The notes under the pieces are model-generated. The model was not told the origin of the DNA, ran no database searches, and saw only the letters and a program-made list of their open reading frames with translations. Below are positions 1 to 5,507 of a stretch of DNA of 15,562 nt, in pieces. This DNA comes from Acidobacteriota bacterium. Lineage in GTDB: Bacteria > Acidobacteriota > Terriglobia > Terriglobales > Acidobacteriaceae. Positions within the stretch are counted from its first letter, which is position 1. Each line of letters begins with the position of its first letter. Both the position numbers and the translations under genes were made by a program. The stretch spans positions 1-15,562 of the forward strand of contig JAJZJJ010000013.1 in assembly GCA_021810175.1 (NCBI GenBank). The letters run 5' to 3'.

Positions 1-64
1 CGGCTGCTCCAGTTTCGACAGGATCCGGCCTTTCAGCTCCGGTCCATAGACCGCGGGCTTTCCG
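1..64 (-). mobile_element. Fragment of an IS630-type transposase reading frame (internal piece)
   Basis: Read on the minus strand from about base 70 to base 1, this piece is open and gives a peptide containing [10 protein letters not shown] followed by GRILSKLEQP. This pattern resembles the N-terminal helix-turn-helix/linker region of IS630-family transposases. On the plus strand the PNPase frame does not continue through it: there is a TAG at 47-49, and similarity to PNPase only resumes near base 65. No terminal inverted repeat is visible at the junction, so the join falls inside the transposase frame and not at an IS end. It could be a chimeric contig end, or a decayed insertion that truncated pnp. 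The family call rests on a short peptide recognised by eye. Confidence 0.4.
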
Positions 65-82
65 GAGCGGGCGATCAGCGCG

Positions 83-1342
83 GTGCTGCCGGAGGAATCG
101 CCGTACGCGCTGCGGGTGGTATCGGACATTCTGGAGTCGAACGGATCGTCGTCGATGGCCTCGGTTTGCGGAGCCAGCCTGGCGCTGATGGATGCGGGAA
201 TCGCGCTGAAGTCGTCGGTGGCGGGCATCGCAATGGGCCTGGTCAAGGAGGGCGAGGATTACGCCATCCTGACCGACATTGCGGGCGCCGAAGACCACTA
301 CGGAGACATGGACTTTAAGGTAGCCGGGACACGGACCGGGATCACGGCGCTGCAGATGGACATCAAGATCGGCGGGATCACGGGCCAGATCATGCGCGAG
401 GCGCTGGAACAGGCGCGGCGCGGACGGCTGTTCCTGCTGGACAAGATGGATGCGGTGCTGGATGGACCGCGGACGGAGAAGTCGAAGTTCGCGCCGCAGA
501 TCCGGACGCTGCAGATTCCGACGGACAAGATCCGGGATCTGATCGGACCGGGCGGCAAGACAATCCGGGGCATCATCGAGGCCACGCAGGTGAAGATCGA
601 CGTGGACGACACGGGCAAGGTGAACGTGGCGTCGAGCGACGAGGAAGGCCTGAAGAAGGCGCTGGCGATGATCAACGACCTGACGGCGGTGCCGGAAGTG
701 GGCAAGACGTACCTGGGCAAGGTGGTGCGGCTGGCCGAGTTTGGCGCCTTCGTGGAGCTGTTCCCGGGAACGGACGGGCTGCTGCACATCAGCGAAATTG
801 CCGAGCATCGGGTGCGCGAAGTGAAGGACGAGCTGCGCGAAGGCGATCAGGTGATGGTGAAGGTGCTGGGCGTGGAAGGCAACCGGATCAAGCTGTCGCG
901 GAAGGCGGTGCTGAAGGAACAGCGGCAGAAGCTGGGTCTTCCGGAGCCGAACGCGGGCGGGGAGATGGCGGCTTCGGCGGAGCACGAGCGGCCTTCCGAG
1001 CAGCCGCGTGAGGCCCGGGAAGCACGTGAGCCGCGGGAACCGCGCGAACCTCGGGAGCCACGGCAGCCGCGTGCGCCGCGTCCGACGCCGGTGGAGGATC
1101 GGCAGCCCAGCTCGAACGCCAGCACGATCATGATCGAGGGCGGCGAGGATTTCGACGACAACGACGTGGAGGACGACGGCGGCGAGGAGATCAACTACAA
1201 CCGCGCGGACGGACTGCCTCCAGTGGTGGAGCGGCGGCCGGGCGGCGGCGGTGGAGCTGCCGGAAACGCCGGACGCCGGCGGCGTCGCCGGGGACGGCGG
1301 CCGGGCGGCGGCAGCGGCAGTGGTGGCGGCGGCAACCGCTAA
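83..1342 (+). CDS. pnp: Polynucleotide phosphorylase, 5'-truncated (C-terminal ~420 residues)
   Basis: PNPase is the phosphorolytic 3'-to-5' exoribonuclease that degrades RNA to nucleoside diphosphates, often together with RNase E and a helicase. The frame starts at a GTG inside the second RNase PH core domain (residues 1-125). D71, D77 and K79, in the DHYGDMDFK stretch, match the E. coli catalytic D486, D492 and K494. A KH domain follows (about 138-198, with the GPGG loop at 155-158), then an S1 domain (about 205-276). The tail from about 300 is low complexity: Arg-Glu-Pro repeats (309-330), an acidic stretch (352-370) and an Arg-rich, Gly-rich end (384-419). A full enzyme has about 700 residues before any tail, so the first core domain and the start of the second are missing. 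Upstream, an in-frame TAG at 47-49 and non-PNPase sequence precede the homologous part, so this copy is incomplete here. The GTG is simply the first available start. Confidence 0.95.
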   Translation: MLPEESPYALRVVSDILESNGSSSMASVCGASLALMDAGIALKSSVAGIAMGLVKEGEDYAILTDIAGAEDHYGDMDFKVAGTRTGITALQMDIKIGGITGQIMREALEQARRGRLFLLDKMDAVLDGPRTEKSKFAPQIRTLQIPTDKIRDLIGPGGKTIRGIIEATQVKIDVDDTGKVNVASSDEEGLKKALAMINDLTAVPEVGKTYLGKVVRLAEFGAFVELFPGTDGLLHISEIAEHRVREVKDELREGDQVMVKVLGVEGNRIKLSRKAVLKEQRQKLGLPEPNAGGEMAASAEHERPSEQPREAREAREPREPREPREPRQPRAPRPTPVEDRQPSSNASTIMIEGGEDFDDNDVEDDGGEEINYNRADGLPPVVERRPGGGGGAAGNAGRRRRRRGRRPGGGSGSGGGGNR

Positions 1343-1364
1343 ATCCTTCCATCATCAGCAATCA

Positions 1365-1403
1365 GGACCGGAGCAGCCTTTGCGGGGGCTCCGGTCCTTT
1401 TTT
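1365..1403 (+). terminator. Rho-independent terminator of pnp
   Basis: A perfect 10-bp stem (ggaccggagc at 1365-1374 with gctccggtcc at 1388-1397) and a 13-nt loop are followed directly by six T residues. It lies 23 bases after the pnp stop codon. Confidence 0.92.
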
Positions 1404-1523
1404 GTTCCGCGGATTCCCGGGCGGGCGCGGGTGGTGTGTCGCAGCGGGGCAGGTAGCGAACAGCTTCCGGACAGGCACCAGGGCAGAGGTTACTGTTCTG
1501 GCAACAACGCATCCCCCGGGGGA

Positions 1524-1551
1524 TTGCAGGCATCCCCAGATCAGGTAGACT
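1524..1551 (+). promoter_or_regulatory. Candidate promoter giving a leaderless transcript
   Basis: TTGCAG (1524-1529) and TAGACT (1546-1551) are separated by 16 bases. The -10-like box ends 8 bases before the ATG at 1560, so transcription would begin at or next to the start codon. This agrees with the lack of any Shine-Dalgarno sequence before that gene. The -35 match to consensus is weak. Confidence 0.35.
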
Positions 1552-1559
1552 GACGGCAA

Positions 1560-1970
1560 ATGAGCGCTTCGATGTACATCGTGGTGGAAGGCGAGGATCC
1601 AGGGTTCGACATCTTCGTGAACGGGCGCGCCCTGGCCCGGAACGAGGATGCGCTGGAGAAGCTGGCGCTGCGGCTGGGAGTGAAGCCGCTGCTGGAGTTC
1701 TTCTCGGCAGACGAGAATTCGATGGCGCTGCTGCTGGAAGAGGGCGCGGGCGACCCGGAATGGGCGCGCACGCTGCCGCCGCCGCAGTGGTTCACGCCGG
1801 AAGATGGTCTGGTCACGATCTGCACGCTGCACGACTTTCTGCGGGAGGCGCCGACGGCGCTGGGCGCGGAGACGGCGGCGGTGGTGGAAGAGCTGGAGGA
1901 GTATGAGCTGGTGCTGCGGAAGACGGCGGTGCGGCACCTGCGGTGGCAACTGGCGGTGAGCTGGAAGTAG
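1560..1970 (+). CDS. Conserved protein of unknown function, 136 residues
   Basis: I do not recognise a named domain. The protein looks real: it is acidic, contains the ordered segment EDPGFDIFVNGRALAR near the N-terminus, then GVKPLLEFFS, then a WF-containing segment (PPPQWFTPEDGLVTI), and ends RHLRWQLAVSWK. I have the impression of similar small soluble cytoplasmic proteins in other environmental bacteria, but I cannot name a family. There is no signal peptide or membrane segment. Starts are possible at 1560 and at 1572 (MYIVVEGEDPGF); neither has a Shine-Dalgarno sequence, and a -10-like box sits directly upstream. The gene stands alone between two terminators, so it is probably monocistronic. 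Confidence 0.8.
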   Translation: MSASMYIVVEGEDPGFDIFVNGRALARNEDALEKLALRLGVKPLLEFFSADENSMALLLEEGAGDPEWARTLPPPQWFTPEDGLVTICTLHDFLREAPTALGAETAAVVEELEEYELVLRKTAVRHLRWQLAVSWK

Positions 1971-1989
1971 TGGCGGCTCACCGGAAGCG

Positions 1990-2012
1990 AGCGGTCCTGC
2001 GGGACCGCTTTT
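1990..2012 (+). terminator. Rho-independent terminator after the 136-residue gene
   Basis: An 8-bp perfect stem (agcggtcc at 1990-1997 and ggaccgct at 2002-2009) with a 4-base loop (tgcg) ends in TTTT. It begins 19 bases after the stop codon. Confidence 0.85.
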
Positions 2013-2142
2013 CCGTTAGCGGACCACTTCCCTGCCCTCCCCTCACCAAGGCATTCTTCGGGGGCTCCCGGTAAATAGTGATTTTTTCCTATGCATATGA
2101 TTCCGCAGCGGTTAGAGGTTCGCTTATCCGCGCCGATTCTGT

Positions 2143-2247
2143 AAGCATATGATTCCACAATGTTTATCGTCGCCCTTTGTTTTGTTATGGATGTGCATCC
2201 ATATGATTCCGTGGAGTTTAGTGCATCTCCTACATCTGCCAACTGCG
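2143..2247. repeat. Long direct repeat, copy A (CATATGATTCC family)
   Basis: This roughly 105-base unit recurs at 2396-2497. Shared blocks are aagcatatgattccac, agccctttgttttgttatgg-like sequence, a hairpin, catatgattccgt and tctgccaactgcg. It contains the 11-mer CATATGATTCC at 2146-2156 and 2200-2210. A further isolated copy of the 11-mer is at 2094-2104. The hairpin (about 2187-2204) has arms TATGGATG and CATCCATA around a central TG. Confidence 0.8.
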
Positions 2248-2395
2248 ATGTGGGGCACGCGGCGCCAAACGCGTCAGCGAACCAGCAGTGCCTGGTAGCG
2301 TTCCGTCGCTGGTGGCCCCCCTGGTATTTGCTATTTTTCGGTACCGATATGAATCTAAACGACATAGCGGCGAGCCTGGATTTTGGATTTCCGTT

Positions 2396-2497
2396 AAGCA
2401 TATGATTCCACGGCGTTTAGCGTAGCCCTTTGTTTTGTTATGGATGCACATCCATATGATTCCGTTGAGGTTGACGGTTTCGCTTCTGCCAACTGCG
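2396..2497. repeat. Long direct repeat, copy B (CATATGATTCC family)
   Basis: Second copy of the unit at 2143-2247, with CATATGATTCC at 2399-2409 and 2453-2463. The hairpin here has the same arms as copy A but CA in the centre, so the two hairpin sequences are exact reverse complements of each other. Weaker similarity continues downstream of both copies (ctattttt followed closely by gtacc, at 2331-2345 and 2539-2554), so the ancestral unit was probably longer. Confidence 0.8.
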
Positions 2498-2637
2498 CCG
2501 ACGTGTATCCCCCAGCCGCTTCCGGAACTTCCTGTTCCCTATTTTTAGAGTACCGGGTTAGGGGATGAATCGTGCCAAGTTTGTTGGTGGTGGTCGGGGC
2601 GGAAGTGGTTTGGAATGAGCGGGGATTACTTTGGTGC

Positions 2638-2752
2638 GGGCGGTGGATGGTTGACAGCTTTACCACAGAGGACGCAGAGGGCACGGAGAACGGATTTCGA
2701 GGAGCCAAAAACGGGCTTATGAAACGGCCCGGGGCTAGACCCCGCTGGGTTT
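2638..2752. repeat. 'accacagaggac' dispersed repeat, left copy
   Basis: The block starts with gggcggtggatggttgacag and continues through ccacagaggacgcagagg to aaacggcccggggct and a gggttt end. It matches 4040-4172 in the same orientation, except that a segment of about 20 bases present in the right copy is missing. This kind of sequence is familiar as a high-copy intergenic element in Acidobacteria and related soil bacteria. The two copies flank the secreted-protein gene at 2825-3943. Confidence 0.8.
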
Positions 2753-2824
2753 ACCGTCGGATTCTATTCGCGAGGCGGGGTCGGACTTGTGCAAGCCTGG
2801 CCGCCCGGCCTTTTTCGCGCGGGC

Positions 2825-3943
2825 CTACTTTTCCGCTTTCCGTAGGATCAGGTGGCCGTGCTTGCTCCTGCCGATGGCAAGATAGGAATCGTCCTCTGCG
2901 CACGAGATATATTGTGTCCGCGTCTTTCCGGACTGAATAAGTTTCCCGGTTACGCTGCCGTCTATGGGGCTTATATCGTAATAGGCGAAGTCGGTCTGGT
3001 TGAAGGGCACATTCGCCACGCCGTTTTTCCGGTAGAGCGCGATCCATTGTTTCGGAGCCGGGACCATGTTCATGAACGTCATGCCCGGGGGAGGCTGGAG
3101 AGGAACAATTCGATAACCGCCGCCGTCACCGATATCCACGATAGAGCCGTTGGTTCCAGTCTGCCACGCGAGGATATCGTCGCCGTAGGACGTAAAGACA
3201 ATGGAGCCCATGGTTTTGGCTATATCCCGGAAGGACTGAGCCGAGCCGAAGGGAGCGCCCTTCTCCACGGGTGTCTGAAAGGCGGGAAGGGGGATTTCGG
3301 TCTCGACGTCGCCGGTGGAATCCAGCACCAGCAGGTGGCCGGCGGAGTTGATGCGGTCATAGCCTGTGACGACGAAGTCGCCTGAGCCCAGGATTGCCAT
3401 GCGCCGGATGGGGTAATTGACGGGTATACGGATCAACTTTTTGAAGGTTCCGTCTCTGTCAAACTCGGCGATGAAGTAGTGGTAGTGTCGCCAGGCGACG
3501 CCAGCGGGCGAGAGGCCTGGCTCAGGATGGCCGGTCGCATGTTTGGTTCCGCGGACGAGGAGAGCCACCCCGTTGCGCGATGGGAAAAAGTCGAAATAGA
3601 AGATGTCGTGCAGATCTGGAATGGATGCCGGGGAATAGGTATGCGTGACGTCGCCGTGGACCATCAGCACCGTATGGCTTGTAAGATTCTTCGGGTTCAC
3701 CTCGTCGATAAATATGGCCCCATTGGAGGTGCATTCGGGCAGCATGGCGGTAATGGGAGAGAGCGAGACGTTATGCATTACATCGTTTTTGGTGAATGAG
3801 AGCCGGGTGACGGGAATATACTGCCTCGGCAACCGGGCGGCATTCTTCGGGGCCGTGGCTCCTGGGTTCTGTGCGTTTGCCGCCCCTGTAAGGGCAAAAA
3901 ACAAGCCTGTTAGCGCGAGGATAGGGGTTCGTATTGTTCGCAT
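2825..3943 (-). CDS. Secreted protein of unknown function, 372 residues
   Basis: The N-terminus is a Sec signal peptide: basic residues, a hydrophobic core and an ANA|Q cleavage site after A24. The mature part has repeated short beta-rich segments (for example VALLVRG, GDFVVTGYDR, HLLVLDSTGDVETEIPL, SIVFTSYGDDILAW, YLAIGRS), which suggest a beta-propeller exported to the periplasm or outside. I see no catalytic motif, lipobox or C-terminal anchor and cannot assign a function. The start is supported by agaaggggg 7 bases upstream of the ATG on the minus strand. It is transcribed alone and is bracketed by two direct repeats (2638-2752 and 4040-4172), so it may have been gained or moved with them. 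Confidence 0.85.
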   Translation of the reverse strand: MRTIRTPILALTGLFFALTGAANAQNPGATAPKNAARLPRQYIPVTRLSFTKNDVMHNVSLSPITAMLPECTSNGAIFIDEVNPKNLTSHTVLMVHGDVTHTYSPASIPDLHDIFYFDFFPSRNGVALLVRGTKHATGHPEPGLSPAGVAWRHYHYFIAEFDRDGTFKKLIRIPVNYPIRRMAILGSGDFVVTGYDRINSAGHLLVLDSTGDVETEIPLPAFQTPVEKGAPFGSAQSFRDIAKTMGSIVFTSYGDDILAWQTGTNGSIVDIGDGGGYRIVPLQPPPGMTFMNMVPAPKQWIALYRKNGVANVPFNQTDFAYYDISPIDGSVTGKLIQSGKTRTQYISCAEDDSYLAIGRSKHGHLILRKAEK

Positions 3944-3977
3944 TGGCGCCCCCTTCTAACTTTAACGAGACATCGGG

Positions 3978-4020
3978 CCTGTCTTTCGGCGGCGACAGGA
4001 GGTTAGCACGGGGGGCTAAC
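3978..4020. repeat. Two small hairpins upstream of the secreted-protein gene
   Basis: cctgtc/gacagg (3978-3983 and 3994-3999) and gttagc/gctaac (4002-4007 and 4015-4020) lie 35-77 bases upstream of the ATG at 3943. They may be operator or leader structures; no T tract follows on either strand. A chance origin is possible because the arms are only 6 bp. Confidence 0.35.
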
Positions 4021-4039
4021 GTGACGTCAAGAGCTGGCG

Positions 4040-4172
4040 GGGCGGTGGATGGTTGACAGCTTCACCACGGAGGACGCAGAGGACACGGAGAACGGAATTT
4101 CGAGAAGCCAAAACCGGGCTTGCGTGGCGCATCGGCGAGAGAAACGGCCCGGGGCTGAAGCCCGGCGGGTTT
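4040..4172. repeat. 'accacagaggac' dispersed repeat, right copy
   Basis: The right-hand copy is in the same orientation as 2638-2752. It includes tgcgtggcgcatcggcgag, which is absent from the left copy, and ends with a cccggggctgaagcccggcggg imperfect palindrome. The minus-strand reading (LRVLCVLRGEAV) is a typical spurious peptide from this repeat and not a gene. Confidence 0.8.
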
Positions 4173-4185
4173 TGTGGGGCGGGAC

Positions 4186-4203
4186 GCGGGCCTGAAGGCC
4201 CGC
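4186..4203. repeat. Perfect intergenic palindrome
   Basis: gcgggcct and aggcccgc form an 8-bp perfect stem around GA. Together with the palindrome ending the preceding repeat it resembles the short repeated palindromes common between genes in this type of genome. There is no T tract, so it is not a classic terminator. Confidence 0.55.
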
Positions 4204-4206
4204 TCT

Positions 4207-4326
4207 CTACCGCCTGCCGCTTCGCAGCACAGGATGACGGCTCACCTCTGCCCCCCTCGCGCAAGCCAAAGGCAGGGATGGGCCACCCGCCAAATCCAGA
4301 GGAAAGTTGGAGTCGATGAAGATCAC
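4207..4326 (-). pseudogene. Truncated PIN-domain toxin (vapC-like relic)
   Basis: The frame starts at a GTG that overlaps the antitoxin stop codon (GTGA). It reads VIFIDSNFPLDL, the first beta-strand of VapC/PIN ribonucleases, with the first catalytic Asp in the FIDSN motif. After about 12 codons (near base 4290) similarity stops, and the remaining frame to 4207 runs into intergenic repeat-like DNA and has no PIN features. A working PIN toxin needs about 120-140 residues and three or four acidic residues, so this is inactive. The start overlap and order (antitoxin first) are those of vapBC operons. Confidence 0.7.
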
Positions 4327-4574
4327 AGTTGCATGCCCGATCCGTAGCCCTGCTCGACCTGTTCGAGCATGCGGTCGATATCGGCGGTGGGAAGGTCCAT
4401 GCGCGAGGAGGCCGAGATGACTTCGAGTTTGGAGGCGACCTCGCGCTCGCTTTTGCTGGCCTGCCCCAGGGCCTGGCGAACCCACTGGGCGATGGACATG
4501 CGGCGCAGCCGGGCGGCGCGCTGAATATCGCGATATTCAGGGTCCTAAATGATTACCTGCAACCGTTTAGCCAT
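4323..4574 (-). pseudogene. Ribbon-helix-helix antitoxin (vapB-like) with a nonsense codon
   Basis: Reading from the ATG at 4574 gives MAKRLQVII, then TAG at codon 10 (4545-4547), then DPEYRDIQRAARLRR, MSIAQWVRQAL and a C-terminal half ending MLEQVEQGYGSGMQL. This is the full plan of a CopG/Arc-type VapB antitoxin: a ribbon strand, two helices for DNA binding, and a toxin-wrapping tail, 83 residues in all. The family usually has a Gln or Glu where the stop lies, so one base change explains it. Re-initiation at the Met of MSIAQ would lack the DNA-binding strand. The gene is too broken to appear as an ordinary open frame, but with its toxin neighbour it marks a dead type II toxin-antitoxin locus. 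Confidence 0.8.
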
Positions 4575-4587
4575 GAGATGAGTTTGG

Positions 4588-4609
4588 TTGACTCGTGGGG
4601 GCGAGTCAA
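4588..4609. repeat. Inverted repeat between the DUF3828-like gene and the antitoxin relic
   Basis: ttgactcg (4588-4595) and cgagtcaa (4602-4609) form a perfect 8-bp stem with loop tggggg. It lies 13 bases upstream of the antitoxin ATG and 2 bases beyond the stop of the 4612-5451 gene. It may be the former VapB operator or a terminator lacking a T tract. Confidence 0.5.
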
Positions 4610-4611
4610 AT

Positions 4612-5451
4612 TCAGGGACGGCTGACGGTGCATTTGGGCATCGGCGATTTCAGGATTGTCAGCAGGCTGCTCCTCATGCCGGGGCTATAGAAGTTGACGA
4701 AGTACCATCTTCCATCGCTTCTTTGTGCGACTTCCGCAATCACATCCGGAGATTTGTTGCGGTGGCCTCCTTCAACTCTGTAGACACTCACCCTGTAGCG
4801 ATCACCCTGTTTCCGGATTGCGCCGACCTCATAATCCCTGGCTGGGTCCTGGGTGAGGAGAAACGGATCGAAATCGATGCCGATGAGTTCGTTGCAATGC
4901 GACTGCGCAGTCGCGTCCGCCCTGAGCAGCGTTGCCAGCTCAGTACTCAAATCCCAGTGAGCCCGCCTGAGCATTTCCATCCAGGTAGCGTTCGTGCGGC
5001 CGCGGGAAAGGCTCCGGGCGTACCACGAATAGAAGCCCTGCACATATTGGCGCGGCGATTTCGGTGGCGGCCAGTCCGTGAACACAACCGGATGCTCAAT
5101 TCGCTTCACGACAGCTGGCTGTGCCGCCCCCGGCTGGTACGGACTTGTGGGACAGATGGTGAAATCAGCAAAGAGCGCCGGTTGGCGGTCCGGGCTGTCA
5201 CAGTCAAAGTAACGGCAGATCAGATCAGCGGATTGGTTATCCGCCGGAAAGAAGATGTGGTGCGTGCCGACATGCCAGATAGCAAAGAAGCCGTCTCCCC
5301 GATGATCGATCGCCCTTCCCCGGATTACAAAGCAGGCCTTCGGGGCGCTTGCCTCCGTGGCGTTTCGTGCCGGCGTTGCTTCTGCGGTACGACAAAGCAG
5401 GGCTGAGAAGGCGAGTCCGAGCACGAGGCCTTTTGTTTTCATCGCTCCCAT
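4612..5451 (-). CDS. Exported DUF3828-like protein, 279 residues
   Basis: The N-terminus has a signal peptide (MKTKGLVLGLAFSALLC, with a likely AEA|T cleavage near residue 25). The first half (about 40-125) is a Cys-containing segment I do not recognise. The second half (about 135-270) resembles DUF3828: QGFYSWYARSL, then LATLLRADATAQ, then GIDFDPFLLTQDP, and a final strand GRWYFVNFYSP. The function of that family is unknown; a periplasmic role is inferred from the signal. Starts are possible at 5463, 5451 and 5442. I chose 5451 because GAGG lies 6 bases before it, whereas the other two have poor spacing. Downstream lies only a hairpin and the dead toxin-antitoxin pair. Confidence 0.8.
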   Translation of the reverse strand: MGAMKTKGLVLGLAFSALLCRTAEATPARNATEASAPKACFVIRGRAIDHRGDGFFAIWHVGTHHIFFPADNQSADLICRYFDCDSPDRQPALFADFTICPTSPYQPGAAQPAVVKRIEHPVVFTDWPPPKSPRQYVQGFYSWYARSLSRGRTNATWMEMLRRAHWDLSTELATLLRADATAQSHCNELIGIDFDPFLLTQDPARDYEVGAIRKQGDRYRVSVYRVEGGHRNKSPDVIAEVAQRSDGRWYFVNFYSPGMRSSLLTILKSPMPKCTVSRP

Positions 5452-5507
5452 TATCGCCCTCATGTCCGTTCAATGGCTGCGGGCCTTCTGACGATGGGCG
5501 TTGGCGG

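Larger units (their letters stand above)
2013..2824. other. Repeat-rich intergenic region without a credible gene
   Basis: Several open frames of 70-120 codons run here on both strands, but they have no ribosome-binding sites, no familiar folds, and their only internal similarity comes from DNA repeats. The region is visibly more AT-rich than its neighbours around 2070-2470. It contains the CATATGATTCC repeat family and one copy of the 'accacagaggac' repeat, both listed separately. Confidence 0.65.

Noticed and set aside
1541..2401. A 286-codon minus-strand open frame with ESYGC-type peptide repeats, also echoed at 2394-2708
   Set aside because: The repeated peptide is the translation of the CATATGATTCC DNA repeats, and the frame runs through two terminators and antisense to a better gene.
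2799..2815. A ggccg/cggcc hairpin followed by TTTTT on the plus strand as a terminator
   Set aside because: The T tract lies on the wrong side for the minus-strand gene ending at 2825, no plus-strand gene precedes it, and the stem would have to be shortened to allow a loop.
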